Below, piece by piece: positions 17,696 through 25,815 of a DNA stretch of 64,000 nucleotides. The translations under genes were made by a program, and so were the position numbers. Origin of the DNA: Methanolinea sp. Its GTDB lineage: Archaea > Halobacteriota > Methanomicrobia > Methanomicrobiales > Methanospirillaceae. The DNA is taken from NCBI GenBank assembly GCA_016699325.1, contig CP064971.1:682001-746000 (forward strand), written 5' to 3'. Within the stretch, counting starts at the first letter, position 1. Every line of letters starts with the position of its first letter. The notes below the pieces were generated by a model. That model saw nothing but the letters and a program-made list of their open reading frames with translations, ran no database searches and was not told where the DNA came from.

Positions 17696-17857
17696 GTGAC
17701 GATCCGCAAGTGTACATCATGCAATGTCCCCCTCGCGCTCGAAGGGGCTACAGAATTCGGGTGCCCGAAATGCGGGTTCGAGATCATGCGATGTGTCCGG
17801 TGCAGGGAACAGAGTATCCACTATGTGTGCCCGAAATGCGGGTTCAGGGGGCCCTGA
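17696..17857 (+). CDS. Small archaeal zinc-ribbon protein
   Basis: This 53-residue gene starts at GTG 17696 with GGAG about 10 bp upstream and ends at TGA 17855-17857. It encodes four CxxC knuckles: CTSC, CPKC, CVRC and CPKC, the second and fourth embedded in CPKCGF. This is the layout of the small two-zinc-ribbon proteins that precede aEF-1beta in many archaea and are thought to bind RNA. The stop lies 3 bp before the aEF-1beta start, so the two are co-transcribed. Confidence 0.88.
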   Translation: MTIRKCTSCNVPLALEGATEFGCPKCGFEIMRCVRCREQSIHYVCPKCGFRGP

Positions 17858-17860
17858 CTC

Positions 17861-18118
17861 ATGGGAGATGTGGTTCTCATCATCCGGATCATGCCCGAAT
17901 CTCCCGAAATAGACCTCGAAGATCTGAAATCGCGTATAACGTCCGCCATCGGAGGCCTGCACGATATCAGGGAAGAGCCGATCGGGTTTGGGCTCAAAGC
18001 GCTGAAAATTGCGGTGGTGGTCAGCGACGCCGGAGGAGAGAGCGATGCTGTTGAAGCCCGCCTCAACGATCTTGAGGGCGTCGAGCGTGCGGAGATCGTC
18101 GAACTGACCCTGACCTGA
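17861..18118 (+). CDS. ef1b: Translation elongation factor aEF-1beta
   Basis: This is the guanine-nucleotide exchange factor for aEF-1alpha. The 85-residue protein is a single ferredoxin-like domain: VVLIIRIMPESPEIDLEDLK, then EEPIGFGLKALKIAVVVSDA and a C-terminal VERAEIVELT strand. Length and motifs match the archaeal family. It follows the zinc-ribbon gene by 3 bp. Confidence 0.95.
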   Translation: MGDVVLIIRIMPESPEIDLEDLKSRITSAIGGLHDIREEPIGFGLKALKIAVVVSDAGGESDAVEARLNDLEGVERAEIVELTLT

Positions 18119-18130
18119 TACAACAGGATA

Positions 18131-19087
18131 CTATACGTTTTCTTTCTGGAGGATGGCCATCAGTTCGGTCGTTATCCCCCGGATCTTCTCTACAGAAGCC
18201 CTGAACTGGACCACCTCCTGCTCGTCAATCCTGATAGGTACGGGAAAGACACCGTTCCGGTTGATGCGGGCCGGGACGCCAATGCAGACGTTTCCGATAT
18301 CGTGAACCTCGCTCATGACATATGCGGATACCGTGAGGATACGGTTCTCGTTGCCAAGCACTGTCCTGACCAGCGTGGCGATGGCTTCACCGGGGCCGAA
18401 GATGGTCGCACCTTTGTCCCTGATGATGCTTTCTCCGCTGCCCTTGACGGCCTCGACCATCTCTGTGAACGGGAGGCGTGAGAACGCCGGGAGGTTGCTG
18501 ATCTGGATGCCCCCGATGGTGGTTGCAGACCACAGCGGGACCATGCTGTCGCCATGCTCTCCGATAATCCTGGTGTGGACTTCGCTGACATGGACATTGA
18601 ACAGCGATGCGATGAGCGACTTCAGCCTCATGGAATCGAGGTGGGTGCCAAGACCGAACACACGGTTTGGATCGAGCCCCGAGTATTTCAGGGCAACAGA
18701 CGTCATGATATCTACGGGATTGGTGACCATCAGGATGATGGTATCATCGGCATAGGTGCCGACATCGCGCGACACGGACGCGACGACACGGGCATTTCCG
18801 AGAGCCAGATCGAGCCGGTCCTGGCCGGGACGGCGGCCGGTACCCGCAGTGCAGACCACGATGTCCGAACCCTGGATGTCCGGGGGTTCCGTTGTCCAGT
18901 GGATCTCCATGGAATTGCCGCAGGCTGCAAATGAATCCTTCATGTCCTGGACGATCCCGCAGAGGAGACCTTCGCGGCCTTTCCGGCCGAACAGGAGTAA
19001 CTCGTTGACATGGGGAATTTCAGATATGGTATGGGCGGCAAATGTGCCGACGTTTCCGGTCGCCCCGATAATCGTGACCTTTGCCAT
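18131..19087 (-). CDS. mdh: Malate/lactate dehydrogenase family protein, probable malate dehydrogenase
   Basis: The 318-residue NAD(P)-dependent dehydrogenase has GATGNVGTFAAHT at the N-terminus, MVTNPVDIMTSVAL near residue 118, LGTHLDSMRLKSLIA, and the catalytic His in IIGEHGDSMVPLWSA. The substrate loop TAGTGRRPGQDRLDL contains Arg residues expected of malate rather than lactate enzymes. It would supply oxaloacetate/malate interconversion in the partial citric acid pathway of methanogens. The SRP RNA gene lies immediately upstream on the same strand. Confidence 0.9.
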   Translation of the reverse strand: MAKVTIIGATGNVGTFAAHTISEIPHVNELLLFGRKGREGLLCGIVQDMKDSFAACGNSMEIHWTTEPPDIQGSDIVVCTAGTGRRPGQDRLDLALGNARVVASVSRDVGTYADDTIILMVTNPVDIMTSVALKYSGLDPNRVFGLGTHLDSMRLKSLIASLFNVHVSEVHTRIIGEHGDSMVPLWSATTIGGIQISNLPAFSRLPFTEMVEAVKGSGESIIRDKGATIFGPGEAIATLVRTVLGNENRILTVSAYVMSEVHDIGNVCIGVPARINRNGVFPVPIRIDEQEVVQFRASVEKIRGITTELMAILQKENV

Positions 19088-19102
19088 ACAAAATCACATC
19101 GT

Positions 19103-19411
19103 GGGGACATGTTCTTGGTCGACCGAATGTAACTGCGTTCGCAGAAAGCCTCCCTCCTCCGCCCCGCGACCCTGTGGGCGCCGGATGTCCACGGTAAGTC
19201 TGCTCCCTTCCGGGCCTGAACCGTTCCCCGCAGCAGCAGGTCGCCGCCCCCTCCGGGGCTTTGATCCCTGTCCACCGACCTCACAGGACGAGGTTTCAAC
19301 GAAGAGAAACTCCAGCCTCCCGCAGCCCGCTTCGGCCTTCCTCGAACTTCGCCCCCCGCATACCGGCGGTTTCAGGTTACAGGTGACGCCGAACCACCCG
19401 GGCTAGTCCCC
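19103..19411 (-). ncRNA. ffs: Signal recognition particle RNA (7S RNA)
   Basis: Read on the minus strand, this 309-nt region has the conserved helix 8 sequence GGTTCAGGCCCGGAAGGGAG followed by CAGAC near 19210-19235, and an archaeal Alu-domain start with GGTTCGGCGTCACCTGTAAC. The 5' end GGGGAC (19411-19406) pairs with GTCCCC at the 3' end (19108-19103), forming helix 1. Length matches archaeal SRP RNAs. It scaffolds SRP19 and SRP54 for co-translational targeting. End positions are set by the terminal helix and may be off by a few bases. Confidence 0.93.
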
Positions 19412-19427
19412 ATATATTATCTCAAGG

Positions 19428-20456
19428 TCAGGGGATAAATGCCTCGCCGTTCACCTGCTTCCGCCAGATCCGGAGTGCCTCCGCGGACCTGACGGGGTCA
19501 TCTTTTTCGAATATATCGAGCGCAGCAAGCACCGGGGTCGTGGGAAGGACGGCATGGAGCGCACGGTAATCCCCCTGGTAAACCCGGATGTCCTGTTCTC
19601 CTTCGGTCTGCGCGATCAGCCTTGGTTCACTGACGACCGGCGTTTCCGCCATCTTTGCATAATCGGCCAGGATCCTGACTTCGTCAACCCTGAAAAATTC
19701 CTTGTTGACCAGGGTATTATAGGCAGCAAAGAAGGCTGCCGCATACCAGGCATCGTTCATCACCACGTGGGCGATTCCCAGTCTCCCGCCAACCAACCCC
19801 AGTTTTCCGATGCCGCAGAACGCATCGACAAACCATTCCTGATGCGTGCGGGCGATTTCGCGCTCAACGGCTTCGATCTTTGGGTTCCTCATGTGGGGGA
19901 ACTCGATGTGCGTTTTTGACTGCTGCTGGTAAAGCACGACAGGACCTGCCCGTGAGGGAAAAATATTGGCCCGGATGTCGCATCCGGCAAGAAGTTCATA
20001 GGTACGCGGGGGAGCAGAGAGGTCGGGATCGACAACCCCCGGGACGAAATCCTCAAACTTGATCACCGCCCGGACTTCGGGGACTTCCCCGAGTACCCGG
20101 GATGCTGTCTTTTTTTCTGCCAGGCGGGAGAGGAGGACAAGGGACCTTGCAGGCAAATACGGCGGAGATTGCATGGGAAACCCCGGATGCACGAGGGGGG
20201 TGCCTACCATTCTCAGCGGCTCGGTGCCGGAAAACGCCCCTTCGCTTACCAGGATAGCATAGATATGCGCATAGACTTCGTCGATAAAGCGTTTACCGCA
20301 CCGGCAGGGTTCGCGATAACTATCAGGGGGTGGAGGGATACCCTTGTCGAGGGTCCGGGTAAGGCAGTCCGGGCATGGGGAGAAGGCCGAAGGAACGCGA
20401 TCGAGCAGCTCGCGGGCCTGGCTCACACAATCCTCCCCACATACAGGACACTTCAT
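19428..20456 (-). CDS. Zinc-finger SAM-dependent methyltransferase-like protein
   Basis: The start is ATG 20456 (residue 20 of the open frame), giving 342 residues. The N-terminus has paired Cys motifs, MKCPVCGEDC, SPCPDCLTR and PCRCGKRF, that suggest one or two zinc sites. Further on, WFVDAFCGIGKLGLVGGR and VVMNDAWYAAAFFAAYNTLV look like a Rossmann methyltransferase SAM loop and its following acidic strand. The middle region (FPSRAGPVVLYQQQSKTHIE) resembles the substrate side of rRNA or tRNA methylases. I do not know a characterised homologue; the substrate is unassigned. Confidence 0.7.
   Translation of the reverse strand: MKCPVCGEDCVSQARELLDRVPSAFSPCPDCLTRTLDKGIPPPPDSYREPCRCGKRFIDEVYAHIYAILVSEGAFSGTEPLRMVGTPLVHPGFPMQSPPYLPARSLVLLSRLAEKKTASRVLGEVPEVRAVIKFEDFVPGVVDPDLSAPPRTYELLAGCDIRANIFPSRAGPVVLYQQQSKTHIEFPHMRNPKIEAVEREIARTHQEWFVDAFCGIGKLGLVGGRLGIAHVVMNDAWYAAAFFAAYNTLVNKEFFRVDEVRILADYAKMAETPVVSEPRLIAQTEGEQDIRVYQGDYRALHAVLPTTPVLAALDIFEKDDPVRSAEALRIWRKQVNGEAFIP
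19433..19440 (-). promoter_or_regulatory. TATA box for the SRP RNA gene
   Basis: On the minus strand, GCATTTATCC is centred about 25 bp upstream of the SRP RNA 5' end at 19411, the expected archaeal TATA spacing. It lies within the last codons of the preceding methyltransferase gene (stop at 19428-19430), so the promoter is embedded in coding sequence. Confidence 0.5.
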
Positions 20457-20513
20457 AAGTATCCCCGTTGTGCTGGAGGAATACATAGTTTTTGAAAAGC
20501 AGGAATGAGGCAA

Positions 20514-20588
20514 TGGGCCCGATGCGATTCGAACGCATGACCGCCCGGTTATGAGCCGGGCGCTCTAACCGGACTAAGCTACGGGCCC
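20514..20588 (-). tRNA. tRNA with CAT anticodon (Met elongator or Ile2)
   Basis: Acceptor GGGCCCG pairs with CGGGCCC, discriminator A. The anticodon stem CCCGG/CCGGG holds CTCATAA, anticodon CAT. Acceptor, discriminator and anticodon stem are identical to those of tRNA-Ile(GAT) at 8532-8605, which makes the agmatidine-modified isoleucine tRNA a real alternative to elongator methionine. Confidence 0.9.
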
Positions 20589-20598
20589 GCCGGTGAAG

Positions 20599-20671
20599 CG
20601 CCGCCAACAGGACTCGAACCTGTGACATGCTGGTTAACAGCCAGCCACTCTACCAACTGAGTTATGGCGGC
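20599..20671 (-). tRNA. tRNA-Asn (anticodon GTT)
   Basis: Acceptor GCCGCCA pairs with TGGCGGC, discriminator G. The anticodon stem GCTGG/CCAGC encloses CTGTTAA, anticodon GTT. The T arm is ACAGG-TTCGAGT-CCTGT. It lies 10 bp upstream of the CAT tRNA on the same strand, probably one transcript. Confidence 0.95.
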
Positions 20672-20771
20672 ACACGGATGTGCCTTTATCCATTCTTTCT
20701 GATTATGTTTAAAAGTAGCGTTATATCCCGGCCGGCCTGCCAACCAGCCCGGGATAGTTCTCCGGTCACTG

Positions 20772-21059
20772 TCAGGTCTGCTTCATGGACTCCAGGAGCT
20801 GTTCCATCGCTTCCAGCTCGGCATTGAGGTTTGCGAGGAGCTCCTGTGCCTGTCCTGTCGCCACAGCACCGGAAGAGGAGGCCCTGATATATCCCATCTG
20901 TTCCAGGACGCGGAGCGAGTACCGGATCCGGTGAAACGGTTGATCGAGAAGCTCGGAGAGCTTCATGATGCCAATCGGCTGGTGGGCAACTACGGTGCGG
21001 AGTACTTCGATGTGCCGTTGCATCAGTTCGATCTCGCTCCTGACTTTTTCGATCATCAC
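20772..21059 (-). CDS. Predicted winged-helix regulator
   Basis: The 95-residue protein is helical with a winged-helix core: EVLRTVVAHQPIGIMKLSEL, then recognition helix PFHRIRYSLRVLEQMGYIRA. A C-terminal coiled-coil helix (LLANLNAELEAMEQLLESM) probably mediates dimerisation. No ligand-binding domain is present. It lies 37 bp downstream of a small membrane-protein gene on the same strand. Confidence 0.7.
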   Translation of the reverse strand: MMIEKVRSEIELMQRHIEVLRTVVAHQPIGIMKLSELLDQPFHRIRYSLRVLEQMGYIRASSSGAVATGQAQELLANLNAELEAMEQLLESMKQT

Positions 21060-21096
21060 ACCCGCTCCTCCAGCCGGATCACGCGCACAGCCGGGT

Positions 21097-21327
21097 TTAC
21101 GCCTGCTCTTGCAGCCACGCTTTCGTCTCCCGATACGTCCTCCAGAAATAGATACTGAGAACCCCTGCAGAGAGGATGAGGATTACAAAGGCCGGTATCC
21201 GGTAACCCGAAGGTGCTTTGAAAAACGCGATCACTCCGATGGCAACGAGGAGGATGATGATATTGAGCAGGACGGTGAGGCAGTAAAACTTCCATTTGAA
21301 CTTTTCTTTCGTTGCCGGGTCCATCAT
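21097..21327 (-). CDS. Small two-TM membrane protein
   Basis: The 76-residue protein has two membrane segments, LTVLLNIIILLVAIGVIAFF and IPAFVILILSAGVLSIYFW, joined by a short KAPSGYR loop, with a basic N-terminus (KEKFKWK). I do not recognise the family. It shares a strand with, and may be co-transcribed with, the winged-helix gene downstream. Confidence 0.65.
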   Translation of the reverse strand: MMDPATKEKFKWKFYCLTVLLNIIILLVAIGVIAFFKAPSGYRIPAFVILILSAGVLSIYFWRTYRETKAWLQEQA

Positions 21328-21384
21328 TCATAGGTAACTTCCATCATAAAACTACTTGTGGTCGTGCTGCTAAAAAAGAATGGT

Positions 21385-22512
21385 ATGGACGCCCTCGATG
21401 CCACAATGGCGGAACGTGGTGCGGATGCGTATGTCCTGATCGGATCTTCCGAGAATGCCGACCTGCGATACCTCACCCGGTTCCTCACCACGGATCCCGT
21501 GGTGTACATCAGGAAACGAGGGAACGAAGGAGTCCTCATCGTGTCACAGATGGAGTACGGGCGTGCTCTCCGCGAGGCCGTGGTTCCGGCCATGAGCCGG
21601 GCAGATGCCGGCTACCTGCGGATCCTCGAAGAAGAGAAGGATCGCTGGCGTGCACTGGCACGGATGATAACCGATTATGTGAACGGTCCTGTCCTCGTCC
21701 CCCCCACGTTCCCGTACGCCCTCGGCATGGCGATTGCAGAACGCTTCCCGGTCTATCCTGATCCCGGGACGGTGGAAAAGATCCGTGCCGTGAAGAGCCG
21801 CGGCGAGATCGCCCACATCGGGAAGGTGCAGCGTGCGACGGAAGCGGCGATGGATCATGCCATCGACTTGATCCGGCATGCAAAACCCCGCGGCGGACTT
21901 CTGTACCTGGAGAGAAGACCTCTCACCTCGGAGCGTGTCCGGTCAGCCATACACGGGTTGCTGATGAGCAGGGGGTGCACGGCCCGGGAGACCATCGTCT
22001 CCTGTGGAGAAGATACGGCAACCCCCCACCTGAAAGGAAGCGGCCCGCTCCAGGAACACGAACCGATTGTCATCGATATCTTTCCCAGGAGTGAGGAGAG
22101 CGGGTACTATTCTGACATGACCAGGACAGTGTCCCGCGGAGAGCCGTCATCTGAGATCGTGGACATGTACGGCGCCGTCCGTGACGCCCAGGATCGTGCT
22201 GCGGCCGCGATCCGGGCGGGGATCGAAGGGAGCGTGGTGCACCAGGCGGTTGTCGACCTGTTCGATGAGCGGGGCTATACCACCGGGCTGAAGGGGTTCA
22301 CCCATAACCTCGGCCACGGTGTCGGCCTGGAGGTTCACGAGCTTCCCTCTCTCGGGCCCGGGGGAGAGAGGCTGCATGCCGGGAATGTGGTCACCAACGA
22401 GCCGGGACTGTACTATCCCGGCACCGGAGGGGTGCGGATCGAGAACATCGGTGTGGTCACCCGGAGCGGGTTCAGGTGCCTCACCCGCTTTCCCCGGGAG
22501 CTCGTGCTATGA
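21385..22512 (+). CDS. Xaa-Pro aminopeptidase (M24 family)
   Basis: This is a two-domain M24 metallopeptidase of about 375 residues from ATG 21385; the frame also allows GTG 21358. The N-terminal creatinase-like domain begins MDALDATMAERGADAYVLIG. The catalytic domain has metal ligands in VIDIFPRSEESGYYSDMTRT, HNLGHGVGLEVHE, NEPGLYYPGTGGVRIEN and the final Glu. It cleaves N-terminal residues preceding proline. It overlaps the methionine aminopeptidase gene by 4 bp, so two M24 peptidases form one operon. Confidence 0.88.
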   Translation: MDALDATMAERGADAYVLIGSSENADLRYLTRFLTTDPVVYIRKRGNEGVLIVSQMEYGRALREAVVPAMSRADAGYLRILEEEKDRWRALARMITDYVNGPVLVPPTFPYALGMAIAERFPVYPDPGTVEKIRAVKSRGEIAHIGKVQRATEAAMDHAIDLIRHAKPRGGLLYLERRPLTSERVRSAIHGLLMSRGCTARETIVSCGEDTATPHLKGSGPLQEHEPIVIDIFPRSEESGYYSDMTRTVSRGEPSSEIVDMYGAVRDAQDRAAAAIRAGIEGSVVHQAVVDLFDERGYTTGLKGFTHNLGHGVGLEVHELPSLGPGGERLHAGNVVTNEPGLYYPGTGGVRIENIGVVTRSGFRCLTRFPRELVL

Positions 22513-23399
22513 CGACCCCGGCCCTTTCTGATGATGCGTTCGATTCTTACCTGGAAGCAGGCAGGATTGCTTCCCGGATCCGGAATGCCGGAGCCGGGCT
22601 CATCCACCCCGGGGCTGCCATTCTCGAGATCGTAGAGACGGTCGAACAGATGGTCATTGACTCCGGGGCCGGGCTCGCATTTCCCTTAAACTTTTCCCTC
22701 AACGAGGATGCTGCCCATGATACGGCATCGGTGAGGGATGAGCGGCTTCTTGCTGTGGATGATGTCGTCAAGCTCGACCTCGGTGTTCACCTTGACGGAT
22801 ATATCGCTGATACTGCGGTAACGGTCGACCTGGGCGACCATCCGCTCCTGATCGAGGCATCATCCCGTGCTCTCGATGCAGCAATAACCATGGTAAGACC
22901 GGGAGCGACCATCGGTCAGATCAGCAGTGCAATCCAGCAGGAGATCGAGGGCAGGGGGTTTCGACCCGTGGCAAACCTGACCGGGCACGGCCTTGCCAGG
23001 TACCAGATCCATACCCCTCCCACGATTCCAAACCTTTCGTTCCAGGACGGGGTGACCCTCGAAGAAGGGATGGTCTTTGCTATTGAGCCGTTTGCAAGCA
23101 CCGGTTCGGGCCGCGTGACCGAGAAACAGCGTGTTGAGATCTTCCAGCAGATCAGCACCAAACCGGTCCGGCTTCCTGCCGCCCGCAGGATCCTCGGCGT
23201 GATCAGGGAAAGGCGGGGCATGCCTTTTGCCCGCCGCTGGATACCTGGAGAACGACAGGATATTGCGCTCTCCTCCCTCCTTACTCATGGCCTTGTCCGT
23301 GCTTACCCGGTTCTTGCCGACGTCCCAGGGTGCGTCGTCTCCCAGCACGAACACACCCTTATCGTCACTGCCAACGGCTGTATCGTGACAACGGCCTGA
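22509..23399 (+). CDS. map: Methionine aminopeptidase, type II
   Basis: MetAP removes the initiator Met from nascent proteins. The 296-residue protein has LNEDAAHDTASVRDERLL, the metal ligands in VKLDLGVHLDGYIADTAVTV, the catalytic His in NLTGHGLARYQIHTPPTIPN and the Glu in MVFAIEPFASTGSG. The roughly 60-residue insertion after TEKQRVEIF is the type II feature. The start ATG 22509 overlaps the previous stop, and there is a 44-bp gap before the AAA ATPase gene. Confidence 0.95.
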   Translation: MTTPALSDDAFDSYLEAGRIASRIRNAGAGLIHPGAAILEIVETVEQMVIDSGAGLAFPLNFSLNEDAAHDTASVRDERLLAVDDVVKLDLGVHLDGYIADTAVTVDLGDHPLLIEASSRALDAAITMVRPGATIGQISSAIQQEIEGRGFRPVANLTGHGLARYQIHTPPTIPNLSFQDGVTLEEGMVFAIEPFASTGSGRVTEKQRVEIFQQISTKPVRLPAARRILGVIRERRGMPFARRWIPGERQDIALSSLLTHGLVRAYPVLADVPGCVVSQHEHTLIVTANGCIVTTA

Positions 23400-23443
23400 G
23401 ATACCCTTATGGAAACCGGAGAGTAATACTATAGGTTACAGAG

Positions 23444-24718
23444 ATGTCTGCAGAGGACGAAACCCTGAAACTCCTCGAGCTGGCGCTCACTGCTGAGATA
23501 TTCAACCGGCACTCTGACCTCGATATCAACGACCTGACCCCTGAATGCCGAGAACTGTACGGTGTCAATGATGGCCTGGAGTTCAAGCGTCCGCTCACAT
23601 TGTCTGAGGGCATGATCAAACGGAGCCTTGGGATCTCTGACGCGTGCGCGAAACTCTCTTCAGTCCCGGTCATCACCTGCGATGAATTCGGCCAGCGGAT
23701 CAGGGTACCGAGCCTAGAGGCTGCTGCCGGATGGTTCATTCGGAAAGGCGGCACTTCCCTGGTCCTGAACAACCCGGCGCTTGCCTTCTATTTCCAGGAC
23801 TCGGACATGGCACCGGTCTCCTACCAGGATGTCCGGGCCAGGAACCTCCCCTACGAGGACACCAGGGCCTACAGCGCCAGGAAGATCGCAAAAATTCTTG
23901 CTGCAGACGACGAGTTGAAGCATGCCCTCGAGCTGGTCATCGTCAGCTCGCCCGAAGAGATCGAGCAGAAGTTCGAGGATTTCATCTGTACCGATGAGCA
24001 GATACGGATTATCGGTAAGATCCGGACCGCCCGCGAACACCGCGACCTGCTCGCCCGGCACCGTATCCACGAGGTCGGGAAGCTCTTGTTCGTGGGGCCT
24101 CCGGGTACAGGGAAGACCTCGCTTGCGCTTGCCCTTTCCCGGGAGATGCACCTTCCGCTCATCGAAGTGCGGCTCTCGATGGTGACTTCCCAGTACCTCG
24201 GAGAGACCTCGAAAAATATCGATCGTATCTTTGATTTTGCCCGGAAATTCGCTCCCTGCATTCTTTTTATCGATGAATTCGATTTTGTCGCCAAGAGCAG
24301 GGTTGCCGATGACCATGGGGCGATGAAGCGTGCCGTGAACTCGCTTTTAAAGAATATCGACCGAATCAGCCTGGTCAAAGACGGTGTGCTCCTGATAGGG
24401 GCGACTAACCACCCGCAGCTTCTCGATGAGGCTGCGTGGCGACGGTTCGACGAGATCGTGGAGTTCGGGCTTCCTGACACAGCGATGCGCATCAAGATCC
24501 TGAAGAGCGTCACCACAAGTATCGACTGCCGGTGCGATTTCGAAGCGCTCGCGGCGGCAACCGAGGGGTTCTCCGGTGCCGATCTCCGTATCATGGTCAA
24601 GGAAGCGCTCCTCTCAGCCCTGATGGAGCGCCGGGTCTTCATCACCGACCTGGATTTCGAGGAGGGGATACACCTCATCGGGACCCGCGGGACGGTGCGC
24701 TCTCAGAACTGGTTATAG
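23444..24718 (+). CDS. AAA ATPase (26S protease regulatory subunit-like)
   Basis: The 424-residue protein has one AAA module: Walker A GPPGTGKTSLALA near residue 217, Walker B CILFIDEFDFVAK, sensor IGATNHPQLLD, an arginine-finger segment AAWRRFDEIVEFG, and a C-terminal lid FSGADLRIMVKEALLSALME. The N-terminal 180 residues are unlike the coiled coil and OB domain of proteasome-activating ATPases, so this is not PAN or Cdc48. Its substrate is unknown. Its start is preceded by a weak AGAG. It follows map and is 1 bp from the MBL-fold gene. Confidence 0.82.
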   Translation: MSAEDETLKLLELALTAEIFNRHSDLDINDLTPECRELYGVNDGLEFKRPLTLSEGMIKRSLGISDACAKLSSVPVITCDEFGQRIRVPSLEAAAGWFIRKGGTSLVLNNPALAFYFQDSDMAPVSYQDVRARNLPYEDTRAYSARKIAKILAADDELKHALELVIVSSPEEIEQKFEDFICTDEQIRIIGKIRTAREHRDLLARHRIHEVGKLLFVGPPGTGKTSLALALSREMHLPLIEVRLSMVTSQYLGETSKNIDRIFDFARKFAPCILFIDEFDFVAKSRVADDHGAMKRAVNSLLKNIDRISLVKDGVLLIGATNHPQLLDEAAWRRFDEIVEFGLPDTAMRIKILKSVTTSIDCRCDFEALAAATEGFSGADLRIMVKEALLSALMERRVFITDLDFEEGIHLIGTRGTVRSQNWL

Positions 24719-24719
24719 G

Positions 24720-25445
24720 ATGAAAATTACCCTGCTCGGCACCGGTGATGCCATAGGGACACCAAAAATCGGGTGCTCGTGCCCGCAGTGCACCTATGCC
24801 ATCCAGCATGGACTCCAGCGGCTTCGCACCTCCTTTCTCATCGAGACCAGCGGGAAGCACATCCTGATAGACACGTCTCCCGATCTCAGGATGCAGCTGC
24901 TCGGGGCAGGATCTCCGCATATCGATGCCGTCATCTGGACCCATGGCCACTACGACCACTTCATGGGATTCGGGGAGTTCTACCGCGTCCAGGACATCCC
25001 GGACGCCTATGGAGCACCGGGAGTAGTAGATTATTGCCAGAATGTGTTTTCATTCCTGCCCTTTTCCACCCACCCCCGGGAGCCGTTCTGCCCGTTTCGC
25101 CTGTTCGGGCTCGAATTCACTCTCGTCCCCGTGTGCCACCCGCCGGCTGAGACCTATGGCATCCTCCTTTCCTCTTCTGCTGCCACTATCGGGTTTACTT
25201 CCGATACCAACCGGGATCTCTCTGCTGAAAGTCGCTCCCTGTTCGCCGGGACAGACCTCCTTTTCATCGATGCCCTGGCCCCATCACCCATCCGGGTCCG
25301 GCAGCACATGAACTATGGAGAAGCGTGTGCTCTTGCTGCAGAACTGGAGGCAGGCGACTTCAGGTGCGTGCACATGAGCCACCTGTTACCATGGGATCTC
25401 ACGCATACCGGCAGGGACGGGGAAACCTTCTCTTTTCCCGACTGA
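24720..25445 (+). CDS. MBL-fold metal-dependent hydrolase, PhnP-like
   Basis: This is a metallo-beta-lactamase fold phosphodiesterase. The N-terminus has LGTGDAIGTPKIGCSCPQC, with the structural Cys cluster seen in PhnP (cyclic ribose phosphate phosphodiesterase). The dinuclear metal motif is WTHGHYDHFMGF, with later His and Asp ligands in PVCHPPAETYG, FTSDTNRD and VHMSHLLPWD. Length 241 fits PhnP/RNase Z-like enzymes. Substrate not assigned. It begins 1 bp after the AAA gene. Confidence 0.82.
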   Translation: MKITLLGTGDAIGTPKIGCSCPQCTYAIQHGLQRLRTSFLIETSGKHILIDTSPDLRMQLLGAGSPHIDAVIWTHGHYDHFMGFGEFYRVQDIPDAYGAPGVVDYCQNVFSFLPFSTHPREPFCPFRLFGLEFTLVPVCHPPAETYGILLSSSAATIGFTSDTNRDLSAESRSLFAGTDLLFIDALAPSPIRVRQHMNYGEACALAAELEAGDFRCVHMSHLLPWDLTHTGRDGETFSFPD

Positions 25446-25523
25446 TTTTGACAGATGTCCCGGGTCTTTCCCTGTTCATCCACGCATACTTATATACCGA
25501 TTCACCATCCATTTATAGGTGGG

Positions 25524-25793
25524 ATGAATATCAAGATACTGGAGCTCGAAGAGAATATCGCACGCCTTGTCATCCAGGGAGAAGGCCATACCTTCTTGAA
25601 TGTCCTGACCGAAGAGATCCTGAAAGACCCTGACGTTGATGTGGCACGATATTTGATCAAATTCCAATTCTCTGACCCTGAACTGCTGGTCACAACCAGG
25701 GGGAAACGCAACCCGCTCGATGTTGTACGGGACGCCTGCGGACGCCTCAAGAACTCCTGCGCTGAGCTCCTGGAACAGATCCCTGCAGACTGA
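25524..25793 (+). CDS. rpoL: DNA-directed RNA polymerase subunit L
   Basis: The 89-residue protein forms the assembly platform with subunit D in archaeal RNA polymerase. The core is ARLVIQGEGHTFLNVLTEEI followed by DVDVARYLIKFQFSDPELLV, then a C-terminal helix (RDACGRLKNSCAELLEQI). GGTGGG lies just before ATG 25524, and a TATA-like CATACTTATATACC is about 30-40 bp upstream. It is convergent with aIF2-beta. Confidence 0.95.
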   Translation: MNIKILELEENIARLVIQGEGHTFLNVLTEEILKDPDVDVARYLIKFQFSDPELLVTTRGKRNPLDVVRDACGRLKNSCAELLEQIPAD

Positions 25794-25801
25794 CCCGGTT
25801 T

Positions 25802-25811
25802 AAAAAAAAAA
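25802..25811 (-). terminator. Oligo-T terminator for aIF2-beta
   Basis: Ten consecutive A on the plus strand are ten T in the minus-strand transcript, 5 bp after the aIF2-beta stop. Archaeal polymerases terminate at such T tracts without a hairpin. Confidence 0.5.
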
Positions 25812-25815
25812 GAAG

